Assembly (NCBI GenBank): GCA_963668015.2
Contig: CAXXCR010000023.1
Location: forward strand, 45,386-109,385
Length of the DNA: 64,000 nt
Direction of reading: 5' to 3'
DNA from: Ilyobacter_A sp963668015
Lineage (GTDB): Bacteria > Fusobacteriota > Fusobacteriia > Fusobacteriales > Fusobacteriaceae
Part shown: one piece after another, positions 1 through 8,957 of the stretch
How positions within the stretch are numbered: position 1 is the first letter of the stretch
Layout: each line of letters begins with the position of its first letter
Notes under the pieces: generated by a model
What the model saw: only the letters and a program-made list of their open reading frames with translations
What the model was told of the DNA's origin: nothing
The model's database searches: none
Position numbers and translations under genes: made by a program

Positions 1-1545
1 GGTAACTGCTACGGTTTAATCGGAGCTAATGGAGCAGGTAAATCAACTTTTGTAAAAATACTTTCAGGGGAATTAGAACCCACTGAGGGAGACGTTATCT
101 TAGATAAGAAAAAAAGACTGGCTGTACTTAAACAGGATCACTATGCCCACGAAGAGGATAAAGTTCTGGACACAGTTTTAATGGGTTACAAAGTCCTTTG
201 GGATATAATGGTTGAAAAAAATGCCATATATATGAAGGAAGAGTTCTCAGATGAAGATGGAATGAGAGCAGCAGAACTTGAAGGAGAGTTTGCAGAGCTA
301 GATGGTTGGGAAGCGGAAACTGAAGCTGAGACGATCCTTATGGGGCTAGGTATAGGAGCCGACCTACACCACAAGTTTATGAAGGAACTTACGGAACCTG
401 AAAAGGTAAAGGTGCTTCTTGCCCAGGCTATTTTCGGAGACCCTGATATACTTTTACTTGACGAGCCTACCAATGGTCTGGATATAAAGGCTATCAACTG
501 GCTTGAGAAATTCCTTATGGATCTTGAAAACACTACAGTTATAGTTATATCCCATGACAGACATTTCCTAAACAAGGTTTGTACCCATATAGCGGATATA
601 GACTATGGTAAGGTAAAGATGTATGTAGGGAACTATGACTTCTGGTATGAATCAAATCAGCTTATGGTTACACTTATAAATAACAAAAACAAAAAACTTG
701 AACAAAAGAGAGCGGAACTAAAAGAGTTTATCGCCAGGTTCAGTGCCAACGCTTCTAAATCAAAACAGGCAACTTCTAGAAAGAAACAGCTTGAAAATCT
801 TCAGCTTGAAGACATGCAGATTTCAAATAGAAAATATCCATTTATAGAGTTCAAGCCTGAAAGAGAAGCTGGAAACAATATGCTTAAAGTAGAGGGAATC
901 ACAAAAACTTTAGACGGAGTAAAGGTACTTGACAATGTATCATTTACGATAAACCCTGGCGACAAGGTTGTATTTTTATCTAGAAATGATATTGTGAAGA
1001 CGACTCTTCTTTCTATACTAGCGGGTGAAATGGAACCTGACAGCGGTAGCTACACTTGGGGGGTTACTACAAGCCAAGCATATATGCCAAAAGATAATAC
1101 AGAATATTTTGAAAACAACGATTTATCTATAATTGACTGGCTTAGACAGTATTCACCGGACCAGCATGATTCATTCGTAAGAGGTTTCTTGGGGAGAATG
1201 CTTTTCTCAGGGGAAGAGGCGACTAAGAAGTCGAAAGTTCTTTCAGGGGGAGAGAAAGTAAGATGTATGCTTTCTAAAATGATGCTGAGCAGTGCAAACG
1301 TACTTTTATTCGACAATCCTACGAATCACTTGGATTTGGAATCAATAACTTCACTGAATAAGTCATTGGTTAAATTTGACGGGACTATACTTTTCTCTGC
1401 ACACGACCATGAGTTCATAAACACTGTTGCAAACAGGATAATAGAGATTACACCTAAAGGGGTAGTTGACAAACTTACTGAATACGATGAGTATATAGAA
1501 GATGAGGGTATCCAAGCTAGACTTGAGGAACTTTACGCGGAATAG
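1..1545 (+). CDS. ABC-F family ATPase, YbiT-type (5' end outside window)
   Basis: Soluble double-ATPase of the ABC-F family, whose members act on ribosomes rather than in transport. The reading frame is open from base 1, so the N-terminus is missing. Visible in order: Walker A of domain 1 (GANGAGKST), a degenerate first signature (LTEPEK instead of LSGGEK), Walker B LLLDEPTNGLD, an ISHDRHFLN switch, a basic linker (SANASKSKQATSRKK), then domain 2 with a degenerate Walker A (SRNDIVKTT), intact LSGGEK and Walker B LLFDNPTNHLD. E. coli YbiT, as I recall it, also has a poor first signature, which supports this subfamily. The N in place of the second Walker B glutamate is unusual and would weaken hydrolysis at that site. 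A strong terminator follows. Confidence 0.9.
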   Translation, partial: GNCYGLIGANGAGKSTFVKILSGELEPTEGDVILDKKKRLAVLKQDHYAHEEDKVLDTVLMGYKVLWDIMVEKNAIYMKEEFSDEDGMRAAELEGEFAELDGWEAETEAETILMGLGIGADLHHKFMKELTEPEKVKVLLAQAIFGDPDILLLDEPTNGLDIKAINWLEKFLMDLENTTVIVISHDRHFLNKVCTHIADIDYGKVKMYVGNYDFWYESNQLMVTLINNKNKKLEQKRAELKEFIARFSANASKSKQATSRKKQLENLQLEDMQISNRKYPFIEFKPEREAGNNMLKVEGITKTLDGVKVLDNVSFTINPGDKVVFLSRNDIVKTTLLSILAGEMEPDSGSYTWGVTTSQAYMPKDNTEYFENNDLSIIDWLRQYSPDQHDSFVRGFLGRMLFSGEEATKKSKVLSGGEKVRCMLSKMMLSSANVLLFDNPTNHLDLESITSLNKSLVKFDGTILFSAHDHEFINTVANRIIEITPKGVVDKLTEYDEYIEDEGIQARLEELYAE

Positions 1546-1551
1546 AAGATA

Positions 1552-1577
1552 GAAGAGGCATAGGCCTCTTCTTTTTT
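1552..1577 (+). terminator. Rho-independent terminator of the ABC-F gene
   Basis: Perfect 8-bp stem GAAGAGGC/GCCTCTTC (1552-1559 with 1564-1571) with a 4-nt loop and a T run, starting just after the stop codon. Confidence 0.85.
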
Positions 1578-1608
1578 ATTTTCTAAAGTTTTAAAGAAAG
1601 GATTTTCA

Positions 1609-1635
1609 AAAAATAAAAAAGAAGCTTAGAGCTTC
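1609..1635 (-). terminator. Terminator of the small ORF at 1665-1790
   Basis: On the minus strand the stem GAAGCT/AGCTTC (1635-1630 with 1626-1621, 3-nt loop) is followed by TTTTTTATTTTTT. It lies 30 bases past the stop of the small minus-strand ORF. Confidence 0.7.
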
Positions 1636-1664
1636 ATTCGAGAAATAGAATTAAATTTTTAAAA

Positions 1665-1790
1665 TTAATAGTATTCTACGTAGACCCTGTTGTTAATAAA
1701 AATTTCTTTTATTACAGTAAAAAGTTTATGAATATTTTTGTATTCATTTTCCATAGTCAGAAGATTAAAAGATTTACTTCTCACGTTCAT
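1665..1790 (-). CDS. Small hypothetical protein, 41 aa
   Basis: Unrecognised. An ATG at 1790 is preceded by GATGAGGTGATAAT, a good ribosome site at normal spacing, and the frame runs 41 codons to TAA. A hairpin terminator in the same orientation follows. The peptide starts MNVRSKSFNLL and ends NNRVYVEYY; it has no Cys, no obvious membrane segment, and a mix of basic and aromatic residues. It is convergent with the ABC-F gene. The combination of ribosome site and terminator is the case for a real gene; there is no homology evidence, and the alternative is a spurious frame over a short regulatory transcript. Bases 1791-2067 hold only AT-rich promoter-like DNA. Confidence 0.5.
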   Translation of the reverse strand: MNVRSKSFNLLTMENEYKNIHKLFTVIKEIFINNRVYVEYY

Positions 1791-2067
1791 ATTATCACCT
1801 CATCTTTCAACATTATTTTAGCTGATAGATGTCATATTAATATTGATATGTTGTAAAAGATATGTAGAATAATCTTGTAGCTCATAATTTTTTTGAAAAG
1901 GATAAAAAATTATGAGTAGATGCGTAAGTAAGTATAGCGAAATATTCGTGGAATAGCTCGGGTAATAAATTCAGGAATTTATTTGGTTTTTAAAATACAA
2001 AATTTCAGGAAATGATTTATTTTTTAGTAATATTATATTATATCTAAAAATAAAAAGGGGTAACAAT

Positions 2068-2872
2068 ATGAAATTAATTGATGAATATAATGATATTTTT
2101 AATGATATGGATAAGGAAATGTGTAAAGACAAAATAAATGATTTTTATGAAAAAGTGTGTGATAAACTTAATAAAGAAAAATATGCTGATTTTATTAGGA
2201 GTAAAAAAGGTAAGTATAAAAAATTTGAAGAAGAGTTCGCATTATTGAAAATGTATGTAAATTCTGATTTAGCTCCCAATGGAAAATATTGTCACGTTTG
2301 TGGAAATCAAAGTTATGATGCTAAAGAAATAGTAGATAGTCAAGAGACGAAGCTAGAGTTTTGTTTTTTAAAAGAGCATGAGACTGAATCTAGAATGTTG
2401 GAAGAAATGAGGGAAGTTGAAAAAGATCCAGATTTATATGACGAGAGCTATTTTGAAGCTAGCTTAATTAATAGAGAAAACTTATTAGATAAAAAATCTT
2501 TATTTATTCATTGAGAATAAAAATTATCTTACTAAAAAAGATAAAAAGCGATTGAAAGAGTTAAATGATATTATAAATCCTAATTATATTTTAACTGGAA
2601 TCAAGGGGCAGTATAAAGTTGAAATACCTATTGAAATGGTTTTAAAAAAATTGAGAATAGCAGCAGAAAAAAAATCTAAAATTGAATATGAAGATAACAC
2701 TAAAATTATATTTGGAACGCAATATGATACAAAGCACTTAACTCCTGAGCAAATAGAGAGGTTTAAAAATGAACAAATAGAAGTTTTGAAAAAAATTCAG
2801 TTTCCTCCGAAAAGAGAAATTATAATTATCTTTATTGAATTTGAAAAAGCTGATGTCAGGAAAGTTAAATAA
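2068..2872 (+). pseudogene. Unknown protein split by a homopolymer frameshift
   Basis: Two consecutive frames look like one gene. The first (2068-2514, 148 codons) has a ribosome site AAGGGG and starts MKLIDEYND. It contains a zinc-ribbon-like YCHVCGN pair and another Cys downstream. The second (annotatable from TTG 2552 to 2872) has no ribosome site, but its frame is open back through 2513 and overlaps the end of the first. Removing one A from the A6 run at 2491-2496 joins them into about 267 residues. The function is not recognised. The base composition is more AT-rich than in the biosynthetic genes nearby. Either the gene is really broken or the extra A is a sequence error. Confidence 0.5.
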
Positions 2873-2924
2873 TTTTTAAAACCAAATAAATTCAAAATTT
2901 TATGAAATCAGAAATTGTTCTTAC

Positions 2925-2959
2925 AAATAAAAAAACAAAAGACCCTTTTAAGAGTCTTT
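2925..2959 (-). terminator. Terminator of the reductase gene at 2983-3534
   Basis: Minus-strand stem AAAGAC..GTCTTT extended by TCTT/AAGG pairs (with a G-T wobble), followed by TTGTTTTTTTATTTG. Confidence 0.6.
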
Positions 2960-2982
2960 AAAACGGAAATATATAATTTACT

Positions 2983-3534
2983 TTACATATTTTTTATAAC
3001 TTTATAAGTTGTTTGGACAAATCCAAAATCAAATACTTTAGTTTTGATATGCTTGAGTAAAACATCATTTGTAGGGCCGTTAAATAAAGGTATTCCTTCC
3101 CCTATAATTATAGGGATAGTTGTAATGGTTATATTATCAATAAGACCTTCAGCTAAAAACCTTTGTATCGTTAAACCTCCATCAATATATAATCGTTTGG
3201 CACCTTCAGAGGATAGACGCTTACATAAGTCTTTAGGTGATTCGGAGGAACAGGAAACATTTTTGGGCAAGTGTGTAGGAAACTTAATTTTATTCCTGCT
3301 TAAAATAATCACAGGTATATCTCCATATGGCCAGACACCAAAGGACAATACTTTTTCATAGGTTTTTCTCCCCATAACTAAGATGTCAATATCTTTCATA
3401 AAATCATTGTATCCACAGTCTTCACCTTCAGGAACAGAGGCATTTGCAGCATCTAGCCAATCAAGATCGCCATTGCTTCTTGCAATAAAGCCATCTAAGC
3501 TGGTTGCTATAAATACTGATGATATTAAGCTCAT
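2983..3534 (-). CDS. Dihydrofolate-reductase-like protein (RibD C-terminal domain family)
   Basis: A 183-residue, single-domain protein with the RibD-C/DHFR-like fold signature: an N-terminal strand SSVFIATSLDGFIA, a substrate-side GDLDWL, the NADPH-site MGRKTYE, and ILSRNK and YIDGGLTIQ near the second Rossmann half. Free-standing members of this family are annotated as DHFR-like reductases (YwjB/YyaP type) with no firmly known substrate; it is not a canonical folA product. It is monocistronic on the minus strand, with a ribosome site (GGAGTGAGG) before ATG 3534 and its own terminator. Confidence 0.8.
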   Translation of the reverse strand: MSLISSVFIATSLDGFIARSNGDLDWLDAANASVPEGEDCGYNDFMKDIDILVMGRKTYEKVLSFGVWPYGDIPVIILSRNKIKFPTHLPKNVSCSSESPKDLCKRLSSEGAKRLYIDGGLTIQRFLAEGLIDNITITTIPIIIGEGIPLFNGPTNDVLLKHIKTKVFDFGFVQTTYKVIKNM

Positions 3535-3830
3535 TTATTTCCTCACTCCTTTAAAAATCATAATCAAGACTGTGTGGACGATATTTTAACATATCGATAA
3601 ACTGTGGTAAAGAACTATATATAAATTTATTTAAAAGAAAATATTTTATACGCTGGATTTGAAAGAACAGAATAAAATAAAAACTTTATGAAATCAGGAA
3701 TATATTGTCTGACTTTAAAATAAAAAAGAGAATTCTATTATAAAACTTTCTTTGAGATGGGAAAGAGTTATTTTAGAAATTCTCTTGAATATACAGTTTA
3801 TTATTTTTATCTAAGAAAGTCAAATTAAAT
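3535..3830. other. AT-rich intergenic stretch
   Basis: Upstream region of the reductase gene. No ORF with a ribosome site, RNA motif or clear palindrome was seen. Confidence 0.4.
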
Positions 3831-3990
3831 TTACTTTTTAAAACTTTTGAAAAAACCAGGTAAAATTATATTTATAGCAATCCCCATCATTAAAAAATCG
3901 AGTATTAGCGTAACGATCTCAATATAAGTTTTGTTTATTTTTATGATTGAGAGTATTTGTCGAGAACAATAAAAATATTAATAATTAAAT
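3831..3990 (-). pseudogene. Possible C-terminal remnant of a membrane protein
   Basis: Reading the minus strand from about 3990 to the TAA at 3831-3833 gives an open stretch of about 50 residues ending LMMGIAINIILPGFFKSFKK, which looks like a last transmembrane helix with a basic cytoplasmic tail. It has no start codon or ribosome site. I take it for the tail of a lost gene. The rest of 3990-4209 holds nothing I can name. Confidence 0.25.
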
Positions 3991-4209
3991 TTGAGAGATT
4001 AAGTTCAATATTTAAAGTAGCAAGGTTGCTAAATACTAATAAAATGCATCAACTTCATTAAATTGTTAGACAAATACCTCAAAAGTTACTGTACACAATT
4101 TTCTTGACATAAATAATTAAATTATATATAAATTAAAAAATAATATAAAAATCAACAACATTCTAAGCATAAAGTAAAAAAACGTTGAGAGAGATTGTTG
4201 AAATTCCAA

Positions 4210-4257
4210 AAAATTAAAAAAGCCTTTGAATAAATCAGAAGATAAACTCAAAGGCTT
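4210..4257 (-). terminator. Terminator of the small ORF at 4258-4419
   Basis: Minus-strand stem AAGCCTTTGA/TCAAAGGCTT (arms 4257-4248 and 4229-4220), followed by TTTTAATTTTTT. It begins directly at the stop codon. Confidence 0.75.
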
Positions 4258-4419
4258 CTATAAAGATATCTCGAATAAAAAATTTTTCTTTTCCATTTTT
4301 AATTTTTTTAGAAAGTTTTCTTTTCTGGCATCGATGATAAGTTTTTTCATATTTTTGTAATAAATACACATTTTATTACTCCCACATTTCTTGCAGCTCT
4401 CGCTTAATTGTTTTTTCAT
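4258..4419 (-). CDS. Small cysteine-containing basic protein, 53 aa
   Basis: Unrecognised. ATG 4419 follows AAGGGGGTAAGG on the minus strand and the frame is 53 codons long, ending straight into a strong terminator. The N-terminal part has three Cys in a compact pattern (SCKKCGSNKMC), compatible with binding a metal or cluster but lacking a visible fourth ligand; the rest is Lys-rich and predicted helical. No signal peptide. Ribosome site plus terminator support translation. It may be a metal-binding small protein or a short regulator. Confidence 0.55.
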   Translation of the reverse strand: MKKQLSESCKKCGSNKMCIYYKNMKKLIIDARKENFLKKLKMEKKNFLFEISL

Positions 4420-4519
4420 GAAGACCTTACCCCCTTTCTTAATATACTCTTATACTCTCTATGCCTGTATTTTAAATAAAATGTGTTTAATGAGAATTAA
4501 AACATTGTTATAAGAAGGT

Positions 4520-4548
4520 AAAAAATAAAAAAGGCGTGAAAACGCCTT
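4520..4548 (-). terminator. Terminator of the PQ-loop gene
   Basis: Minus-strand stem AAGGCGT/ACGCCTT (arms 4548-4542 and 4537-4531), followed by TTTTATTTTTT. Confidence 0.85.
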
Positions 4549-4569
4549 CATCTAGGAGATTTTATGAAA

Positions 4570-4839
4570 TTAAGCCTCTACTCTGATTCTTATGTTCTTA
4601 TTTTTAAAGTATAGAAAAATTTCTGCCAGAACCATTGTTGAGTTTAATACGTAAAGGTAAATAACATTGTCATAACCGTAGTATACTTTGTTCAGTATGC
4701 CTGAAAGATAGCCCAAAAATATAGCTAGCATAAAGAGTACGCTTTTCCCATTTGAGCTTTTTGTTTTATAAGATTTGTAGATAGAAAACGGCCAAGCGCT
4801 ACCAAAACAGATTAACATTAAAACTTCTAAAATATTCAT
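4570..4839 (-). CDS. PQ-loop / SemiSWEET-like small membrane protein
   Basis: An 89-residue protein that is almost entirely membrane-embedded: three hydrophobic segments (about residues 3-17, 32-48 and 60-78) separated by basic loops. The segment GSAWPFSIYKSYKTKS followed by GKSVLFM matches the single triple-helix PQ-loop unit seen in bacterial SemiSWEET-type transporters, which work as dimers, although the exact PQ pair is WPF here. The substrate cannot be told. Start: ATG 4839 after AAAGGAGG. Monocistronic, with its own terminator. Confidence 0.65.
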   Translation of the reverse strand: MNILEVLMLICFGSAWPFSIYKSYKTKSSNGKSVLFMLAIFLGYLSGILNKVYYGYDNVIYLYVLNSTMVLAEIFLYFKNKNIRIRVEA

Positions 4840-4981
4840 TTTATCTGCCTCCTTTATGCGATATCAAATAATTGTTTTAAATATGTTACAGTGATTATAT
4901 TACAATAAGATAATATTGTCAAGTTTAAATTTGAAGATATTTTCTGTTAAGTATGATTAAATTTTTTCCAAAACAAAAAAT

Positions 4982-5012
4982 AAAAAAGAGTTGAATTATT
5001 CAACTCTTTTTT
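4982..5012. terminator. Bidirectional terminator
   Basis: Perfect stem GAGTTGAA/TTCAACTC (4988-4995 with 4999-5006) flanked by six A and six T, so it can stop transcription on both strands. It serves the zinc-ribbon gene on the minus strand. Confidence 0.8.
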
Positions 5013-5025
5013 AGGCTAATAAATA

Positions 5026-5352
5026 TTATTTTTCTATCCAGTGTTTCAAAAGTTCTTTTGCCATAATTGTGTTCTCAGGTGCTTCTTTTTCGGTCACTTT
5101 ATTTTCAAATTCGTCATAATAAGTAAAATTTTTATTTCCACAGTTTTCACATTGGCTCTCAACCACTTCAGAACGTTTGAAAAGGTACACTCCGCTTATA
5201 TCTTCTTCCATCTGGTCGAATTTTACATGCTGCTTGTCCCACTCTTTTTCATTCAATATCCTAGGTTTAGAAACATGGTAGTGGTGCCCGCAGTGACTAC
5301 ACTTTATTTTTACTTCTCCAGAATGTTTTGAAAAGAAATCCTTAATACTCAT
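5026..5352 (-). CDS. Zinc-ribbon-like hypothetical protein
   Basis: About 108 residues, starting at ATG 5352 (the GGGTGGG ribosome site fits this start; an upstream in-frame start lacks one). It has two CxxC knuckles, CSHCGHHYH near the N-terminus and CENCGNKNF about 60 residues later, a classical split zinc ribbon. The region between is acidic. No membrane or signal sequence, so cytoplasmic. The role is not recognised; zinc-ribbon proteins of this size often bind nucleic acid or act as chaperones. Monocistronic. Confidence 0.6.
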   Translation of the reverse strand: MSIKDFFSKHSGEVKIKCSHCGHHYHVSKPRILNEKEWDKQHVKFDQMEEDISGVYLFKRSEVVESQCENCGNKNFTYYDEFENKVTEKEAPENTIMAKELLKHWIEK

Positions 5353-5459
5353 AAAATCACCCACCCATTAATTTTAATAGAAAAGTTAGATGCACGTATT
5401 TAATACTATTATACTACTGAAATTAAGTTTTCTTTTTTTAAAGGAAAAATATATGGAAT

Positions 5460-6579
5460 TTAAAAATTTTTCAAACAATCGATTAATTGAGAAACAGAAA
5501 TCTTCCCCTTAATATTTCCGTTGGAATCGCTCCCGCCTCCCTTTACTTCATAGGTAGTTCTTAAATTATTTATAAAATTCCTACAGCTTATCTGTTTTGA
5601 AAATATTGAAAATACACTGTTTTTTTCAAGTAGAAGCGTGAAATTTTCCAAATCAATAAATTTATGTAAAAATTCACCTTCGCCGTTTTTGTCAGTATAG
5701 GATATCAAATTTAGATTTTTAAAATCTTTGGCTTCCTTTTCCAAATTAGGTGCAAGAAGCTTGGAGTATTCCATAGCCATAGTCCTTAAATCCGTTTTCA
5801 AACTGCTTATATTTTCATTTAACGACTTTACTCTAGGCACAATTTCATCATTTTGACAGCTTAGAAGTTTGCAGGTTTCTCTACTTATCTCATTTTTTAA
5901 TGAATAATCTTCTAAAGCTCTTTTACCGGAAATAAAATACAATCTAAGATACTTCCCCTTTACACGCTCAGTGTTTGTTATTTTTAAGAGCTGCAACTGG
6001 GATAAATTATCTACGTGGAAGCCTCCACAGGCACATAAGTCAGTGCCTTCAATTTTAACTACTCTAATATCTCCTTTCACTTTGTCACTGATCTCTTTTC
6101 TGAGACCAGAAATATTTTGAGCTTCATCAGAACAGACGGTATAGTCACTTACCGCTAAAGAATTTTTTATTTTATCGTTTGCAATTTTTTCAATTAGATA
6201 AACTTTTTCTTCGCTTAAATTTTCTCCATCTAAGTCTATTGTAGAATATTCTTCAGACATTCTGAATCCTGCATTTTTAAACCCAAATTCACTGTGGGCA
6301 ATCCCTGCTATTAAATGTTCTGCGGTATGCTGGCAGGCGATATCCTCTTTTCTATAGAGATCTATAGAGTAGCTGTATTCTCCTGGTTCTATTTTAGATT
6401 TGACAATAGGATTCCCATCGCTAGAAAACAGAAACAATTTCAATATTATTAATAAGGCCCCTATCGCCAAGTTGTCCACCTTTTCCGTCTGGATAAAAAA
6501 TATGAGTTGAGTTTTCGTCCAAAACAAGTTTATATCCATTTTTAACTTCAGTAGAAGATATTATAGCAATTTTTTTCAT
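5460..6579 (-). pseudogene. AlaX-type alanyl-tRNA editing protein, frameshifted near its N-terminus
   Basis: Free-standing relative of the AlaRS editing domain, which removes Ser/Gly from mischarged tRNA-Ala. The gene starts at ATG 6579 (AGGAGG six bases before) and reads MKKIAIISS... to the hallmark FYPDGKGGQLGDRG, then hits TAG. The next frame continues with SSDGNPIV, the zinc/catalytic HTAEH and the CACGGFH ligand pair, then a long C-terminal helical region to 5460. A one-base indel in the short A run at 6425-6428 (plus strand) joins both parts into about 372 residues, a normal length for the longer AlaX class. It is otherwise well conserved, so a recent lesion or a sequence error is likely. 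Confidence 0.75.
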
Positions 6580-6717
6580 TGTAGTCCTCCTATAGTTTGT
6601 TTGCTGTTATGCTGTATTATTTATGATTAAAGTATAATGATAAAGCTTTATTTTTTCTAATCAGTAAATATACACAACATTATAATTTTTTTTAAGAATT
6701 TTTTCAAACAAAAGTTT

Positions 6718-6741
6718 AGCCCGACTCTCAAGAGTCGGGCT
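6718..6741 (-). terminator. Hairpin downstream of the 6774-7229 gene
   Basis: Perfect 11-bp stem AGCCCGACTCT/AGAGTCGGGCT with a 2-nt core. T-rich sequence follows on the minus strand. A second small hairpin ACTGCT/AGCAGT lies at 6755-6772, directly after the stop. Confidence 0.7.
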
Positions 6742-6773
6742 AAAATCTCTAATCACTGCTCGTCGAAGCAGTT

Positions 6774-7229
6774 TCAGTTTTTTATCTGCTTGTCAAGATC
6801 TTCTATTTTTATAGTAACGTCTCCACAGGCCCTGCACAAGTCCACATACCTCATCAATACTTTTTTGGACTTATCATATTCCCCTATACTGTGTAAAAAT
6901 TTTGAATAGTCCAGATAACAAATTGATGGTGGACTAAGTTTTCTGATTCTGAAATCTACGCCATTTTCCACTATATCCATAGCATCTTCAAAATCTTTTT
7001 TTGCTTTTTGAAAATCTCCTTTTTCAATGGAAAGCTTGCCGGAATGCATCTTTTTTAAGTGCTTTACAAACTCTCTTTCTGAGATAAGCTCAATTACTTC
7101 ATATTCACTGATGTCAGAAGCCTCCACTTTATCATCAACGGACTTGCTATCAGCTTCTTTATCTGCACTTGTAGTTTTGACTATAAAAAATAGACTGATT
7201 ACGAAAACTGTAAAAATTAAGATATCCAC
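6774..7229 (-). CDS. Membrane-anchored TPR-like protein, hypothetical
   Basis: About 151 residues. An N-terminal hydrophobic helix (DILIFTVFVISLFFIV) serves as signal anchor, followed by an acidic linker and then two helical hairpins that resemble a short TPR unit (KMHSGKLSIEKGDFQKAKKDFEDAM, and YLDYSKFLHSIGEYDKSKKVL). TPR repeats bind partner proteins; none is indicated here. I choose GTG 7229, because GGGGTGG lies five bases upstream; a GTG at 7238 is in frame but has no ribosome site. The gene lies downstream of a signal-peptide protein in the same orientation. Confidence 0.55.
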   Translation of the reverse strand: MDILIFTVFVISLFFIVKTTSADKEADSKSVDDKVEASDISEYEVIELISEREFVKHLKKMHSGKLSIEKGDFQKAKKDFEDAMDIVENGVDFRIRKLSPPSICYLDYSKFLHSIGEYDKSKKVLMRYVDLCRACGDVTIKIEDLDKQIKN

Positions 7230-7332
7230 ATTTCCCACCCCGCACAGTTCGACTATAATTTTTTACGGTGAATTCGGGGGCTTTCCTTTTTTATTTTTCA
7301 ATATTTTGGAGGTGTGCACGTGTGCTGAAATG

Positions 7333-7947
7333 CTAGAATTTTTCAAGTATCTCCTTGTTTTCAGCCTTTATCTTCTCTTCGGCCTGTTTTTGTTTTTCCA
7401 AACCGACATTTTCGATAAAATCTAACATCTCTTGATTTCTGCAGAGGTATTCTACCTCGAATTTATCGTCATCGATCAAGACTAGGTTTACCATGGTATC
7501 TTCTGGATGCCAGGAATATATTTTACGGTAGGAAGCTTCTTTTTTGCCATTTATGAGCTTGTATGAAGAGCTTTCACTTACCTGAGTATATGAACCGTAT
7601 TTGTCGTTGAGCAACTCCTTCATCCTGTTAAATTTATCTGAATTTTTATTTTCTATTTTTTGAGAGTATTTACCGGAGATAAGCTTGTCTTTCAAAAAAA
7701 CGTATGTAATGTCGAAATCACCCAAAAATTTAACCTTTTCAGTGAATGAATAGAGAGTTTTTTCCCACTCATATTTTTTGTCAAAATAAACTTTTTTTTC
7801 GGTAGTTTTATCCTGCTTGAATTTTACTCCTTTTTCCAATTCTTTTACCTCTTGAATCGAGTCTCCCCAGGAAGAATTCCTGAAATTTGAAGCAAAGGCA
7901 AACGAACATAATACTATGCTGAGCATAAGAACAATAAATTTTTTCAT
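7333..7947 (-). CDS. Exported hypothetical protein
   Basis: A 204-residue protein with a clean signal peptide (MKKFIVLMLSIVLCSFAFA, cut after AFA), so periplasmic or outer-envelope. The mature part begins NFRNSSWGDSIQEV, a pattern like short lipoprotein-type repeats that start with a WG(D/M)S box in other exported proteins, then mixed beta-strand sequence and a C-terminal charged helix rich in Lys and Glu. No catalytic motif. Ribosome site AAGGAGG before ATG 7947. Function unknown. Confidence 0.6.
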   Translation of the reverse strand: MKKFIVLMLSIVLCSFAFASNFRNSSWGDSIQEVKELEKGVKFKQDKTTEKKVYFDKKYEWEKTLYSFTEKVKFLGDFDITYVFLKDKLISGKYSQKIENKNSDKFNRMKELLNDKYGSYTQVSESSSYKLINGKKEASYRKIYSWHPEDTMVNLVLIDDDKFEVEYLCRNQEMLDFIENVGLEKQKQAEEKIKAENKEILEKF

Positions 7948-8105
7948 TTTATGACCTCCTTATAAATGTTTATTGGTTTTAATTCTATTTTTTGACGACA
8001 ACAACATAAGAAAAGTTAAAGAAAATTATAGAGAAATCATGTAAATTAAAGGTGATTAGCAAAAAGTAAATGGTGTATAATTTAACTATAAGGTAGGAGG
8101 TGCAT

Positions 8106-8897
8106 ATGTGGATTTTGGTATATTTCTTTGCCATATTTTCCATAGTTATACTGGTTTGCGGATTTTTTCTAGACCTTACAGTTAGAAATATGGAGAAAAG
8201 GCAGGGAAAAGATGCAGAGACACCCAAAATTGGGGCCTTACTACTGATTTTTCTTTTGGCATTTGGAATATTTATAGGTGCCGGAAGCGGGATATTTCAT
8301 GAATTGAAAAATATAAGATTTGTAGAGCTGGGAAAACGCTATCCTATAAAGAATTTGGTTTCATCACCCGAATCTTATATAGGCAAGGACGTTAAAACTG
8401 GAGGAAGATTTTTTTTCTTGTCTGAATGGAGAGAGAGTCTATATATATGGGACGGTGAAAATGAAATAGAGTTGCTCTACTCTGGCCTTTCTGAGGAAAA
8501 AGTAGGTGAAATTTTAAATTCAAACTTGGAAAATACAGACATAAAGGTTTTTGGTAAGGTACATGTATATTCAAATAATTTGTATCCTTTTATAGAAGTG
8601 AGAAAAATAAGAATAAAAGATTTGGATATCCCGTCTGTAGAATTGAGGGCCCTTAATGAGATCCCGGATAAGTATTTTGATAAAGATGTCCGGGTAGAGG
8701 GAGATATTTCAAGGTATGATGGTGTCCGTATCTACTTGTCATCACAGGGCAAATATGAAATACCTGTTGCATTCGAAAAACTGCCCCTAATCTATATGGA
8801 TTATCTGATAGAGGGGGAAAAAGTTGAAATAGTGGCGAACGTGAGCAGGGATAGAAGCGGATATTACCTTCAGCTGATTAATATATCTTTCCAATAA
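8106..8897 (+). CDS. Two-helix membrane protein with OB-like extracytoplasmic region, hypothetical
   Basis: About 263 residues starting at ATG 8106 (AGGAGG at 8094-8099). Two transmembrane helices lie in the first 65 residues, separated by a basic cytoplasmic loop (RNMEKRQGK), followed by about 200 residues of beta-rich sequence with two similar units (SPESYIGKDVKTGG and IPDKYFDKDVRVEG). These repeats resemble the OB-type folds of tRNA_anti-like/YgiW-like stress proteins that modulate access or bind ligands, but I cannot name the family. Monocistronic, with its own terminator. Confidence 0.5.
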   Translation: MWILVYFFAIFSIVILVCGFFLDLTVRNMEKRQGKDAETPKIGALLLIFLLAFGIFIGAGSGIFHELKNIRFVELGKRYPIKNLVSSPESYIGKDVKTGGRFFFLSEWRESLYIWDGENEIELLYSGLSEEKVGEILNSNLENTDIKVFGKVHVYSNNLYPFIEVRKIRIKDLDIPSVELRALNEIPDKYFDKDVRVEGDISRYDGVRIYLSSQGKYEIPVAFEKLPLIYMDYLIEGEKVEIVANVSRDRSGYYLQLINISFQ

Positions 8898-8898
8898 A

Positions 8899-8921
8899 AG
8901 AGCAGCCTAGCTGCTTTTTTA
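8899..8921 (+). terminator. Terminator
   Basis: AGCAGC/GCTGCT stem (8901-8906 with 8910-8915) with a 3-nt loop and a T6 tail. Confidence 0.85.
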
Positions 8922-8957
8922 TTTATTTTAAGTTGATGTTCATTCAAATTAAAATAT

